Assembly (NCBI RefSeq): GCF_027451485.1
Contig: NZ_DAIDJE010000019.1
Location: 1 to 52,270, forward strand
From: Bradyrhizobium sp.
Lineage (GTDB): Bacteria; Pseudomonadota; Alphaproteobacteria; Rhizobiales; Xanthobacteraceae
Direction of reading: 5' to 3'
Length of the DNA: 52,270 bases
The translations under genes were made by a program, and so were the position numbers. The notes under the pieces are model-generated. The model was not told the DNA's origin, made no database searches, and saw only the letters and a list, made by a program, of their open reading frames with translations. Shown here piece by piece: positions 18,465 to 26,756 of this stretch. Every line of letters begins with the position of its first letter. Position 1 is the stretch's first letter.

Positions 18465-19217
18465 TTACTCATCCAGAATCCACCGAAACGCCCGCCGCAG
18501 TTCGGCTCGGCCGTTGGCATCGTACCAGCGGCCGTGCGCAAGGATAATCCGTTCCGGATTCCAGTCGATCATCCGCAGGATTGCGGCTTTCAGTTCGCGC
18601 CTGTGCTTTACGAAGCTCCAGCGCATGTCGCGCGGCATGCCGCCGTCGGGGTCGCGAACACCGCCGAGGCGCGTCCAGAACCGCATCGCACGTGTTTCAA
18701 GCTTGCCGGTCTCGAAATTCTCGATCAAATCGGTCAGCACCAGGGTGCGGGAAGGCCGGTGAAAGAGTTCGACTTCGGTCATGAAGCCGCCTGAGACCGG
18801 AAGGGTTGCGATCCGGTCGTCCCAGGGATAGCCGCGGTCCCGCTCAAGCGGCTGCCACGCGAAATCGAGACGGGCTCCGGCTTGCCGTTGTACCTTCGGC
18901 GCCAGATAGATCGCGGCATCCGGATATGCGGCGTGCCATTCTCCTATCCACCAGTAATGCAGCCGATTGGGGCCAACAATCCATCTCGGAGTGCCGATCT
19001 TTCCAATCGCCGCCGCGAGTGTCGGTACAAGGGGCGTCGGGGAGTGAACAAGCAGAGCGTCGCCCGCAAGCCGCAAGATGGTCGCCCGCGTTGAAAACGG
19101 AAACTTGATACAGCCCCAACCAAACCGGATCGATGGGCCGTCGATGATCCAGACATCTTCGGCAACTGCCTTCAGTGTGTTGAGCGGCGGATAAGTCGAT
19201 TTATCTTCAGCGTGCAT
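18465..19217 (-). CDS. DUF4336 protein (metallo-beta-lactamase-like fold)
   Basis: A 250-residue cytoplasmic protein of DUF4336, a group that keeps the general metallo-beta-lactamase layout with a degenerate metal site. Typical pieces are DVWIIDGPSIRFGWGCIKFP near the start, LLVHSPTPL, IVGPNRLHYWWIGEW (a shifted HxH-like region), LVLTDLIENFE and IILAHGRWYD. The enzymatic role is unknown. It is flanked by convergent and unrelated genes and appears alone. Confidence 0.85.
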   Translation of the reverse strand: MHAEDKSTYPPLNTLKAVAEDVWIIDGPSIRFGWGCIKFPFSTRATILRLAGDALLVHSPTPLVPTLAAAIGKIGTPRWIVGPNRLHYWWIGEWHAAYPDAAIYLAPKVQRQAGARLDFAWQPLERDRGYPWDDRIATLPVSGGFMTEVELFHRPSRTLVLTDLIENFETGKLETRAMRFWTRLGGVRDPDGGMPRDMRWSFVKHRRELKAAILRMIDWNPERIILAHGRWYDANGRAELRRAFRWILDE

Positions 19218-19348
19218 CGCCGAGGCCTCGATATCACCTCAACGTTCAAGACCGCGAGGCGTTTGCGGACGATGTAAAAAACGCCGGATGATCGGTCCAC
19301 GCCAAATCTCCCGGAATCAAATATGGCGCACCGATATGGGGTGGACGG

Positions 19349-19984
19349 TCAGGCGGTCTTGGATACGAACTTCTGAACCGCGAGCTGGATCGTCTGATGA
19401 CCGGACTGAAAGGTCACCTTGCCGTTCTTCCCGTCGGTGTTCGAGAACTGGATTTTGCCGAGCAGCACCGCATTCCCGACGATGTCGCCGACGCCCGTCC
19501 CGCTCGTACCATCGATGTTGTATTTGACCTGCGCGTCGCGACCGTTGATCGATGTGACCTGAAAGGAGACGCTATGCCCGGCGGTCGCACCGGTCCAACT
19601 GCCCTGCAGCGGATTGGCATTGGCCGCGGGATCTGCGGACTTGGTAAGGATCGCAGTCTGCGTTCCCGTAGAAGCAAGCTGTCCCTGCGGCTGATACGAG
19701 AATTCAAACGCCGCCTGCTGCCCGTTGCGTGTAGCGATTGTGACGTTGCCGAAGGTGATGGAGTCCTTATCGACGGTGGCCGTGCCCCGTTCGGTACGTC
19801 CGTTATGCGTATATAGGACCTGCGCCGAAGCGCCGTGGATGCTGAGGACCTTGAATTCGACCGGCTGGTGATTTTGCTTGATCGTGCCTTTCCAGTCGCC
19901 GAGCAAATTGCTCTGGTGCCAGACCCTCTCATTGGCCGGCGAAATCTGGTTGCCAGCCGGGATTGTCGCAGAAATTGCGCTCAC
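19349..19984 (-). CDS. protein with two internally repeated beta-rich domains
   Basis: A 211-residue protein with a clear internal duplication. Residues about 28-83 (LLGDWKGTI...VEFKVLSIHGASAQVLYTH) match about 126-182 (LQGSWTGAT...VSFQVTSINGRDAQVKYNI) in order and spacing. Each unit starts with a G-x-W-x-G strand and looks like a small beta barrel. There is no signal peptide, so it is cytoplasmic or exported by another route. The start is a GTG at 19984 with GAGGAAA upstream. No named family recognised. Confidence 0.72.
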   Translation of the reverse strand: MSAISATIPAGNQISPANERVWHQSNLLGDWKGTIKQNHQPVEFKVLSIHGASAQVLYTHNGRTERGTATVDKDSITFGNVTIATRNGQQAAFEFSYQPQGQLASTGTQTAILTKSADPAANANPLQGSWTGATAGHSVSFQVTSINGRDAQVKYNIDGTSGTGVGDIVGNAVLLGKIQFSNTDGKNGKVTFQSGHQTIQLAVQKFVSKTA

Positions 19985-20138
19985 CGCTTATTTCCTCTCG
20001 CCTGACCGGGACCGCACCACCGTGAAGCGGTCAGGCATGGTCACCGGCAGCAGCAGACTGAAATGACGCGCCATTGTTATGAAGAAATCGTAAACGGTGC
20101 GTTACGGCCCGCGGGCGCCGCCTGGCAGCTCACGACGT

Positions 20139-20171
20139 AAAAAAGCGCGCCGTTTTGTGGCGCGCTTTTCG
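20139..20171 (-). terminator. intrinsic terminator
   Basis: AAAAGCGCGCC / GGCGCGCTTTT, a perfect 11-bp stem with a 7-base loop and a U run on the minus strand. It ends the L,D-transpeptidase gene. Confidence 0.85.
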
Positions 20172-20194
20172 TAAGTCTCCCGACCGCTTCGGCT

Positions 20195-21448
20195 TTAGCG
20201 CACCGTCACTGCAGGCGGCAACGGCGGCACGCTCGCCGGCGCGGTGGTGCCTGGGACGCTCGACGGCGGCATCCCCTGTCCGGCGGTCGATCCGGGAACG
20301 GGCGCCGCGGAGGCCGTCGTGGTGGTGGAAGCCGGGGGCTTGCCGGGCCACACGACCACGCGGGTGCCGACCTTGACGCGATCGAACAGGTCCGACACGT
20401 CCTCGTTCAGCATGCCAATGCAGCCCGAGGAGACGAATTTTCCGATCGTGGACGGCTGATTGGTGCCGTGGATACGATAGACCGTACTGCCGAGATACAT
20501 CGCGCGCGCGCCGAGCGGATTTCCGGGGCCACCGGCCATGAAGCGCGGCAGGTATGGCTGGCGGTCGATCATTTCCGGCGGCGGATGCCAGTCCGGCCAT
20601 TCCGCCTTGCGCGTGATCTTCTGCACGCCGGCCCAGGTGAAACCGTCGCGGCCGACGCGGACGCCATACCGGATCGCGCGGCCATTGCCGAGCACGTAAT
20701 AGAGATAGGTGTGGGGCGTATCGACGATGATCGTTCCCGCCGGTTCCTTGGTAGCGAACGCCACCTCCTGCCGGCGCAGGTTCGGCGGCAGGCTGACCGG
20801 GCCGGACTCCGGTTGCTCCTCCGGCGGCAGCAACATGACTGATTTGCCATCGGGCCCTTGCGGCGGCTGCACGGCGCCGGTGACATTGGCCGATCCGACC
20901 GCACCGGGCGGCCGAGCCTGCTCATCGGCGGGCGGCGAACCATAAGGCTGCGGCATCGCGCCAGCAGGCCGATCGGCATAGATCACCGGCGGCGGATCGG
21001 TGCGGCCATAACGCGGGTCATCAGGCGACATCACCGGGCCGGAATAGCCGCCGGGCGGCGGCATCGGACGGCCATAGCGCGGATCATCGGGCGACATTAC
21101 CGGGCCGGAATAGCCGCCGGGGGGCGGCATGGGACGGCCATATCGCGGATCATCCGGCGACATCACCGGGCCCCGCTCCGAATAAAGCGGCCGGCTGGCC
21201 GGACCCGGGGGCGGCAACGCGGTCGAACCCGGCCCGTTTGGTCCCTCATCGTCCCCCAGCGTATCGAAATCGGCCGGCCGTGGGGCGCGGGGGTCACTCG
21301 GATAGGCCGGATACGGCTCCGGTGCGGGTGCGTAGACCGCCCCCGACGGCGGATAGGTCTGCGCCAACGCAAGGGAGGTTCCCACGGCCTCTGCCGCCAG
21401 AACAGCAGAAGCCGCGGCGCAAATCGTCAGAATGCGATTGGTCATCAT
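20195..21448 (-). CDS. L,D-transpeptidase (YkuD/ErfK family) with Pro-rich repeats
   Basis: A periplasmic enzyme expected to form 3-3 peptidoglycan cross-links or attach proteins to the wall. The 417-residue product has a signal peptide, a long Pro/Gly-rich linker and a YkuD domain (about 238-375) with His327 in IHGTNQP and the nucleophile Cys343 in SSGCIGM. A Pro/Ser/Thr tail follows. The linker holds three near-identical 22-residue units (93-149). Most relatives read SxGCIRM; here Arg is Gly. The start is one of two adjacent ATGs (21448 or 21445), with AGAGGA just before. Confidence 0.9.
   Translation of the reverse strand: MMTNRILTICAAASAVLAAEAVGTSLALAQTYPPSGAVYAPAPEPYPAYPSDPRAPRPADFDTLGDDEGPNGPGSTALPPPGPASRPLYSERGPVMSPDDPRYGRPMPPPGGYSGPVMSPDDPRYGRPMPPPGGYSGPVMSPDDPRYGRTDPPPVIYADRPAGAMPQPYGSPPADEQARPPGAVGSANVTGAVQPPQGPDGKSVMLLPPEEQPESGPVSLPPNLRRQEVAFATKEPAGTIIVDTPHTYLYYVLGNGRAIRYGVRVGRDGFTWAGVQKITRKAEWPDWHPPPEMIDRQPYLPRFMAGGPGNPLGARAMYLGSTVYRIHGTNQPSTIGKFVSSGCIGMLNEDVSDLFDRVKVGTRVVVWPGKPPASTTTTASAAPVPGSTAGQGMPPSSVPGTTAPASVPPLPPAVTVR
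21002..21172 (-). repeat. 66-bp tandem repeat inside the L,D-transpeptidase gene
   Basis: Two full copies and one partial copy of a unit coding for GPVMSPDDPRYGRPMPPPGG plus YS. The DNA copies differ at few positions, so the array is recent or kept even. It encodes the extended linker between membrane and catalytic domain. Confidence 0.85.
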
Positions 21449-21968
21449 TCCTCTTGTATAGCCCCAAGGCGACACCGGATCGTTAACGGCAGATGACCGA
21501 AGATCGCGGCGCATTCAAGACAAAATACCGTTCCAACACTGCATAAGGCCAATTGTGATACCCCGAATACCCGTTTTTTCCCGGATTGAGCCCGGCCAGC
21601 GACGTTCCCGTTGCGGCATCGGATCGACCAGAGCGGCTGCAACCTGCGGCAGCGAAGTAACAAGGACTTTCAGATTTCAACTTGCGAACGAGATTTAACG
21701 AGCGGTGCGAATCCGTTGCGCTATGCTTCTGGCAGCATGATTCGCTGCCCTGCCGTGGTGGATTTGACATTCGTGAACGAACCCGCTGCGAAGCTGAGCG
21801 AATGTCAGAACCGGGAACACTGGCGCGCGGCAAATCTGCCTCACCAGCGGCCTTGATTTTTGAACGCCCACATCCCGGCGGGCGTCGGAAGATCAAACCG
21901 TTGGCACCGTCCGACTTCAGTGGCCACCGCGTTCCTGTCCGCTCGTTTTTGCAAGTTTTCCGCGCGCC
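21449..21968. other. intergenic region without a supported gene
   Basis: These 520 bases separate two divergent genes. Short open frames on both strands lack ribosome sites, domains or signal peptides. Locally lower GC (about 21480-21700) is consistent with promoter DNA. Confidence 0.5.
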
Positions 21969-22979
21969 ATGCTTCCCGGTTTTCGCTTTCTGTTCGCAGC
22001 GATCATGCTGTCGATGTCGCTCCTCGTTTTCGGACTCGGCGCCGCAGCGCTGCTGCGCGCCGCCCATGAATCATTTGCCAGCAATTCATCCTGGCGCGCG
22101 GCGCCGGAAACCGCTTTCGCCCAGCCGCCCGAGACAATGCTTCCGATGCTGGCGACCTTGAGCGTCGAGCCGGCGGCGGAAAGGCCGACCGCCTCGGCCG
22201 CGATCGCGGCTCCGGCAGAGCCAGCGAGGCCTCCAGCGCCCGCGATCACGACCGCGCAACCGGAGCCGGTGCCGGCAGTCAGCGAACCGGCGAAGACCGA
22301 TCGGGTGGCCGCGGCCGAGCCCACGCACCTGCCAATTGAGCTCACAAAGCCCGATCATGTGCCGGCCGAGGCGCCGGTCACCTTGCCGGCGGCGCAAAAC
22401 CCGCCGGCGGCCGATGTAACCGCGCCCGCTTCTGTGGACGCGGAGCCGACCGCCCCGGCCACCGAGACAAAGACCGCGACGGTCGGGGCATCAGATGGCG
22501 CCTCCACCTCCAGCGGACCGGCCACGGTCCAGCCGCAGCCCGCCCCCGCGCCGATGCCAAATCCATCATCTGTCACGTCCGCCGCATCAGCAAGCGATGC
22601 AGCATCAGCTCCGCCCGCGGTTTCGCCCACCACGGCAGTGTCAGCTGAGCCCGCGACGTCAACCGTCGTGGCAACGTCAGCGGCGCCGATGACCTCACCC
22701 GAGACCAGCGAGGCTGAAAAGAGGATCGCGACCCTCGGCGGCCCGCCCGTCGATATCGCCCCGGACACGACGGCCAAGACAAACGCGACGGCGAAACACG
22801 AGCAGGCCAAGGAAGATCAGAGCGCGATCAAGAAACGCGAGCAGGCGCGGCTACGCCGGCGCAGGCTCGCCGCGCGTGCGCATCTCCTGGCCCAACAGCA
22901 ATTCCAGGCCAACCCGTTCGCGCAGCAGCCCTTTGCGCAGCCGCAGCAGAGCCTCACAACGGCTGCGCCGCGGCAGTAA
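21969..22979 (+). CDS. membrane-anchored Ala/Pro-rich protein of unknown function
   Basis: A 336-residue protein with one N-terminal membrane segment (about 7-30, FLFAAIMLSMSLLVFGLGAA) and a long low-complexity periplasmic part rich in Ala, Pro, Thr, Ser and Val. A basic Lys/Arg segment (about 280-305, KKREQARLRRRRLAARAH) and a Gln/Phe/Pro-rich end (QQPFAQPQQ) close it. The layout resembles envelope-spanning proteins that reach through the periplasm, but no domain is recognisable. It ends five bases from the convergent sseA stop. Confidence 0.75.
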   Translation: MLPGFRFLFAAIMLSMSLLVFGLGAAALLRAAHESFASNSSWRAAPETAFAQPPETMLPMLATLSVEPAAERPTASAAIAAPAEPARPPAPAITTAQPEPVPAVSEPAKTDRVAAAEPTHLPIELTKPDHVPAEAPVTLPAAQNPPAADVTAPASVDAEPTAPATETKTATVGASDGASTSSGPATVQPQPAPAPMPNPSSVTSAASASDAASAPPAVSPTTAVSAEPATSTVVATSAAPMTSPETSEAEKRIATLGGPPVDIAPDTTAKTNATAKHEQAKEDQSAIKKREQARLRRRRLAARAHLLAQQQFQANPFAQQPFAQPQQSLTTAAPRQ

Positions 22980-22984
22980 TTCGA

Positions 22985-23839
22985 TTACGCTGGCCCCGTC
23001 GCGATCGCCGGGCCGTCAGCCTTGCCCCATTCCGACCACGAACCGTCATAGAGCGCGGCGTTTTCGACGCCGAGCCGATAAAGCGCAAGCGTCAGCACCG
23101 CCGCCGATACGCCGGAGCCGCAGCTTGTGACGATGGGCTTTGCCGTGTCCACGCCGGCGACCGCAAAGGCTTTGCGCAACTCATCGAGCGGCTTCATCGT
23201 GCCGGTCGCGGCATCGAACAGGTTGTTGTAGGGCAGGTTGAGCGCCCCCGGAATGTGGCCGGATCGAATGCCCGGCCGCGGCTCCGCTGCGCGGCCCTCG
23301 AAGCGATCCGCCGCACGCGCATCGACCACCTGTTCGGCGCGGCTTTTGACATTGGCGATCATCTGCTCGATCGAACGGACGCGCCTTTCGTCATAGCTCG
23401 CGTGGAACGTAGCGGCCCTGGCCTTCACCTCACCGCTCTCGACAGGGCGCCCTTCGGCGCGCCACTTCTTCAAGCCGCCGTTGAGAATGCGAACGTCCCG
23501 GTGACCATAGGACAAGAACATCCACCAAACGCGCGGTGCCGCGACCCAGCTGCCAGAATCATAGATCACCACCGTATCGCCGTTTGAGATGCCGAGGCCA
23601 CCTATGTCCCGGCCAAACTGTTCGGCGCTCGGAAACATGTGCGGCAGCGGATTGGAATGGTCCGACACTGCATCGACGTCGAAATAGACCGCGCCCGGAA
23701 TGTGTGAGGCGAGGTAATCGTCCTTCGGCAGAGGAAGGATGCCCGGCAATTTGAAGGTCGCGTCGAGGAGTCTGACGTTGGCATCGCTCAGGTGCTCAGC
23801 CAACCATTCGGTGGAGACGAGCGGGTCGTTGGGAATCAT
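22985..23839 (-). CDS. sseA: 3-mercaptopyruvate sulfurtransferase
   Basis: Transfers sulfur from 3-mercaptopyruvate to cyanide or other thiophiles, leaving pyruvate. The 284-residue protein has two rhodanese domains; the C-terminal one holds the catalytic Cys240 in the loop CGSGVSA, the pattern that marks mercaptopyruvate rather than thiosulfate sulfurtransferases. The N-terminal domain is inactive, with Asp at the equivalent spot (YDSGSWVAA). A single-domain rhodanese lies 110 bases upstream on the same strand, so both may be co-transcribed. Confidence 0.93.
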   Translation of the reverse strand: MIPNDPLVSTEWLAEHLSDANVRLLDATFKLPGILPLPKDDYLASHIPGAVYFDVDAVSDHSNPLPHMFPSAEQFGRDIGGLGISNGDTVVIYDSGSWVAAPRVWWMFLSYGHRDVRILNGGLKKWRAEGRPVESGEVKARAATFHASYDERRVRSIEQMIANVKSRAEQVVDARAADRFEGRAAEPRPGIRSGHIPGALNLPYNNLFDAATGTMKPLDELRKAFAVAGVDTAKPIVTSCGSGVSAAVLTLALYRLGVENAALYDGSWSEWGKADGPAIATGPA

Positions 23840-23949
23840 GGATCAAAACTCTCCGGTTTCTTCAGGCCGTATTTTTTCAGGCCGTAATTGATCGGCGATC
23901 CATCTTCTCGATGATGGAAAGGCGCGTCAGGCCCGCGTGTGGCAGGCTA

Positions 23950-24366
23950 TCAACCCTTCGGCTTCTTCGGTTCCCATTTCTCGATCGGGCCGCCGGCCTC
24001 GCGCCAGGCGGCATAGCCGCCGGCAATATGCGCCACCGGTTTGAGCCCCATGTCCTGGGCGGCTTTGGCCGCCAGCGCCGAGCGCAGGCCGCCCGCGCAG
24101 TAGAAGATGAATTTCTTGTCCTGCTGAAAGATCGGCTTGGCGTAAGGGCTTGCAGGGTCGATCCAGAATTCCAGCATGCCTCGGGTGCAGGAGAACGAGC
24201 CCGGGACCCGGCCGTCGCGCTCGAGCTCACGGGGATCGCGGATATCCACGATGACCACGTCTTCGCTTTGTGCCGCCTTGATTGCGTCTGCGGCGCTCAA
24301 TGTTTCGATTGCCGCATTGGCTTCGTCGACCAGGGCCTTGATCCCGCGATGAATGGTCTGGGGCAT
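23950..24366 (-). CDS. single-domain rhodanese
   Basis: A 138-residue rhodanese with the active-site loop CAGGLRS (Cys90) and the domain signatures VVIVDIRDPRE and HIAGGYAAWREAGG. It probably carries a persulfide for sulfur transfer or cyanide detoxification. The segment SFSCTRGMLEFWID is typical of a proteobacterial subgroup with an inserted loop. It is upstream of sseA on the same strand and may form a sulfur-transfer pair with it. No signal peptide, so cytoplasmic. Confidence 0.9.
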   Translation of the reverse strand: MPQTIHRGIKALVDEANAAIETLSAADAIKAAQSEDVVIVDIRDPRELERDGRVPGSFSCTRGMLEFWIDPASPYAKPIFQQDKKFIFYCAGGLRSALAAKAAQDMGLKPVAHIAGGYAAWREAGGPIEKWEPKKPKG

Positions 24367-24548
24367 CGATCGTTACCTCACGTTTTGTGGCCCGGTTCCA
24401 GGAGCCACTGCAGCGCTTTTCCCTGCGACGCGAAGCGTCTCCGGTACCGATGCGCGAGAGAGCCTGGATACCCGCATAGCCCTTCAACAGCCCCCTCCTC
24501 GGCGCTGGCGCTCACGCGCTGCGCTGCATCCGGGGCACGAACTCCCGT

Positions 24549-25724
24549 CTAGCGAACCAATTCCTTCATCGCATTCTCGAGACCCTCGATCGTGATCGGG
24601 AACATGCGGTCTGCAAAGATGCGACGAATGATGGTGGTCGATTCCGAATAGTCCCAGTGCCGCTGTGCCACCGGATTGAGCCAGACCGCGTGCGGATAGG
24701 TACGCGTGATGCGATCAAGCCAGACCGAGCCGGCCTCTTCGTTGACGTGCTCGACCGAGCCGCCCGGCACCATGATCTCGTAAGGCGACATCGAGGCATC
24801 ACCGACAAACACCACCTTGTAATCGTGCGGATATTTGTGCAGCACGTCCCAGGTCGGGGTGCGGTCGGTGAAACGGCGGCGGTTCTCCTTCCACACGCCT
24901 TCATAGAGGCAGTTGTGGAAGTAGAAATATTCCATGTGCTTGAATTCGCTTTTCGCCGCCGAGAACAGTTCTTCGACCTGCTCGACATGGGAATCCATCG
25001 AGCCGCCGATGTCGAAGAATACCAGCACCTTCACTGCATTGCGCCGTTCGGGCCGCATATGCAGGTCGAGATAGCCGTGATTGGCGGTTTCCTTGATGGT
25101 GGTATCGAGATCGAGTTCGTCCGGCGCACCGGTGCGGGCAAATTTGCGCAGACGCCTGAGCGCGACCTTGATGTTACGAATGCCGAGTTCGACGTTGCCG
25201 TCGAGGTCTTTGAACTCGCGGCGATCCCACACTTTCACCGCACGGAAATTCCGGTTCTTCTCCTGGCCGATGCGGATGCCCTCTGGGTTATAGCCGTGCG
25301 CGCCGAACGGCGAGGTGCCGGCCGTGCCGATCCACTTATTGCCGCCCTGGTGGCGACCCTTTTGCTCTTCAAGGCGCTTGCGCAAGGTCTCCATGAGCTT
25401 GTCCCAGCCCATCGCCTCGATCTGCTTCTTCTCTTCCTCGGTTAAGTATTTCTCGGCGAGCTTCTTCAGCCATTCCTCCGGGATGTCCGCCTTCTGCATC
25501 GCGTCGAGGAGGCTTTCCAGCCCCTTGAATACCGTGCCGAACACGCGGTCGAACTTGTCAAGGTTGCGCTCGTCCTTCACCAGCGCGGCACGAGAAAGAT
25601 AATAGAAATTCTCCACCGACTGCTCGGCAAGATCGGCGTCGATCGCCTCCATCAGCGTCAGGTATTCACGCAAGGTCACCGGGACCTGCGCCTCGCGCAG
25701 AGATGTGAAGAACTGAAGAAACAT
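24549..25724 (-). CDS. CoxE-like von Willebrand factor A protein
   Basis: A 391-residue cytoplasmic protein. The first 170 residues are helical (FFTSLREAQVPVTLREYLTL), followed by a VWA domain with a metal-site motif DIGGSMDSH at 238-246. The MIDAS reads DxGGS rather than DxSxS, as I recall for the CoxE-like subgroup. Such proteins act with MoxR AAA+ ATPases to mature or insert cofactors in other enzymes. The MoxR gene starts 190 bases away on the opposite strand, so the two share a promoter region rather than an operon. Confidence 0.88.
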   Translation of the reverse strand: MFLQFFTSLREAQVPVTLREYLTLMEAIDADLAEQSVENFYYLSRAALVKDERNLDKFDRVFGTVFKGLESLLDAMQKADIPEEWLKKLAEKYLTEEEKKQIEAMGWDKLMETLRKRLEEQKGRHQGGNKWIGTAGTSPFGAHGYNPEGIRIGQEKNRNFRAVKVWDRREFKDLDGNVELGIRNIKVALRRLRKFARTGAPDELDLDTTIKETANHGYLDLHMRPERRNAVKVLVFFDIGGSMDSHVEQVEELFSAAKSEFKHMEYFYFHNCLYEGVWKENRRRFTDRTPTWDVLHKYPHDYKVVFVGDASMSPYEIMVPGGSVEHVNEEAGSVWLDRITRTYPHAVWLNPVAQRHWDYSESTTIIRRIFADRMFPITIEGLENAMKELVR

Positions 25725-25913
25725 GCCCTTCAGATTGCCCGTCGGGTTGCGGTCGTCAAGAGCCCGCGATGCTTATCTGGGTAGCATCGCGGGCCGGCAT
25801 CGGTCTGGACCTGCAGGCTTTTTCAATTACACTGTGGCAAGCGACCGCCCCCAGGCGGTCTTTTCCTGTTACAGAGGCTTCTTCGTCTCGAGAACCAAGG
25901 CACGTCATTTTCC
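25725..25913. promoter_or_regulatory. shared divergent promoter region of the VWA and MoxR genes
   Basis: These 189 bases separate the divergent VWA and MoxR genes, so both promoters must be here. No clear operator was recognised. Confidence 0.4.
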
Positions 25914-26756
25914 ATGAAATTTACCGGCACCAAGGACTACGTCGCCACCGAAGACCTCAAGGTCGCAGTCAATGCCTCGATTGTGCTCGAGCGGCCGCTG
26001 CTGATCAAGGGCGAGCCTGGTACCGGCAAGACGGTGCTGGCTGAAGAAGTGGCCAAAGCCCTGAAGGCTCCGCTGCTGACCTGGCACATTAAATCCACCA
26101 CCAAGGCGCAGCAGGGTCTCTATGAATACGACGCCGTGTCGCGGCTGCGCGACAGCCAGCTTGGCGATGCGCGCGTGTCCGACATCAAGAACTACATCAA
26201 GCGCGGCAAGCTCTGGGAGGCCTTTTCCTCCGAACAGCGCCCGGTGCTCCTGATCGACGAGATCGACAAGGCCGACATCGAATTCCCCAACGACCTGTTG
26301 CTCGAACTCGACCGCATGGAATTCCATGTCTACGAGACCGGCGAGACCATCAAGGCGAAACTGCGCCCGATCGTGATGATCACCTCGAACAACGAGAAGG
26401 AATTGCCGGACGCGTTCCTGCGCCGCTGCTTCTTCCACTACATCAAGTTTCCCGATGCCGACACCATGGGCCGGATCGTCGACGTGCATTTCCCGGACAT
26501 CAAGAAGCGGCTTGTCGAAGAAGCCTTGCGCATCTTCTTCGAGGTACGCGAAGTGCCGGGCCTCAAGAAAAAGCCGTCGACCTCGGAACTGCTCGACTGG
26601 CTGAAGCTGCTGCTCAACGAAGACATCACGCCGGAAATGTTGAGGGAGCGCGACCCGCGCAAGCTGATCCCGCCGCTGCATGGCGCGCTGCTCAAGAACG
26701 AGCAGGACGTGCACCTGTTCGAACGGCTGGCATTCCTGAGCCGAAGAGAAGTCTAG
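25914..26756 (+). CDS. MoxR family AAA+ ATPase
   Basis: A 280-residue MoxR-type ATPase with Walker A GEPGTGKT (33-40), Walker B VLLIDEIDKA (111-120), sensor 1 ITSNNEKELPDAFLRR and the arginine finger within it. These ATPases work as chaperones with VWA partners to activate metalloenzymes or complexes. The VWA gene is divergent and close by, so the pair is likely functional together. The last four bases (CTAG, 26753-26756) also serve as the stop region of the convergent GMC oxidoreductase gene. Confidence 0.92.
   Translation: MKFTGTKDYVATEDLKVAVNASIVLERPLLIKGEPGTGKTVLAEEVAKALKAPLLTWHIKSTTKAQQGLYEYDAVSRLRDSQLGDARVSDIKNYIKRGKLWEAFSSEQRPVLLIDEIDKADIEFPNDLLLELDRMEFHVYETGETIKAKLRPIVMITSNNEKELPDAFLRRCFFHYIKFPDADTMGRIVDVHFPDIKKRLVEEALRIFFEVREVPGLKKKPSTSELLDWLKLLLNEDITPEMLRERDPRKLIPPLHGALLKNEQDVHLFERLAFLSRREV

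Noticed and set aside
21002..21172. CRISPR-like spaced repeats
   Set aside because: The repeats are directly adjacent, in frame with the transpeptidase and code for its linker; there are no spacers and no cas genes.
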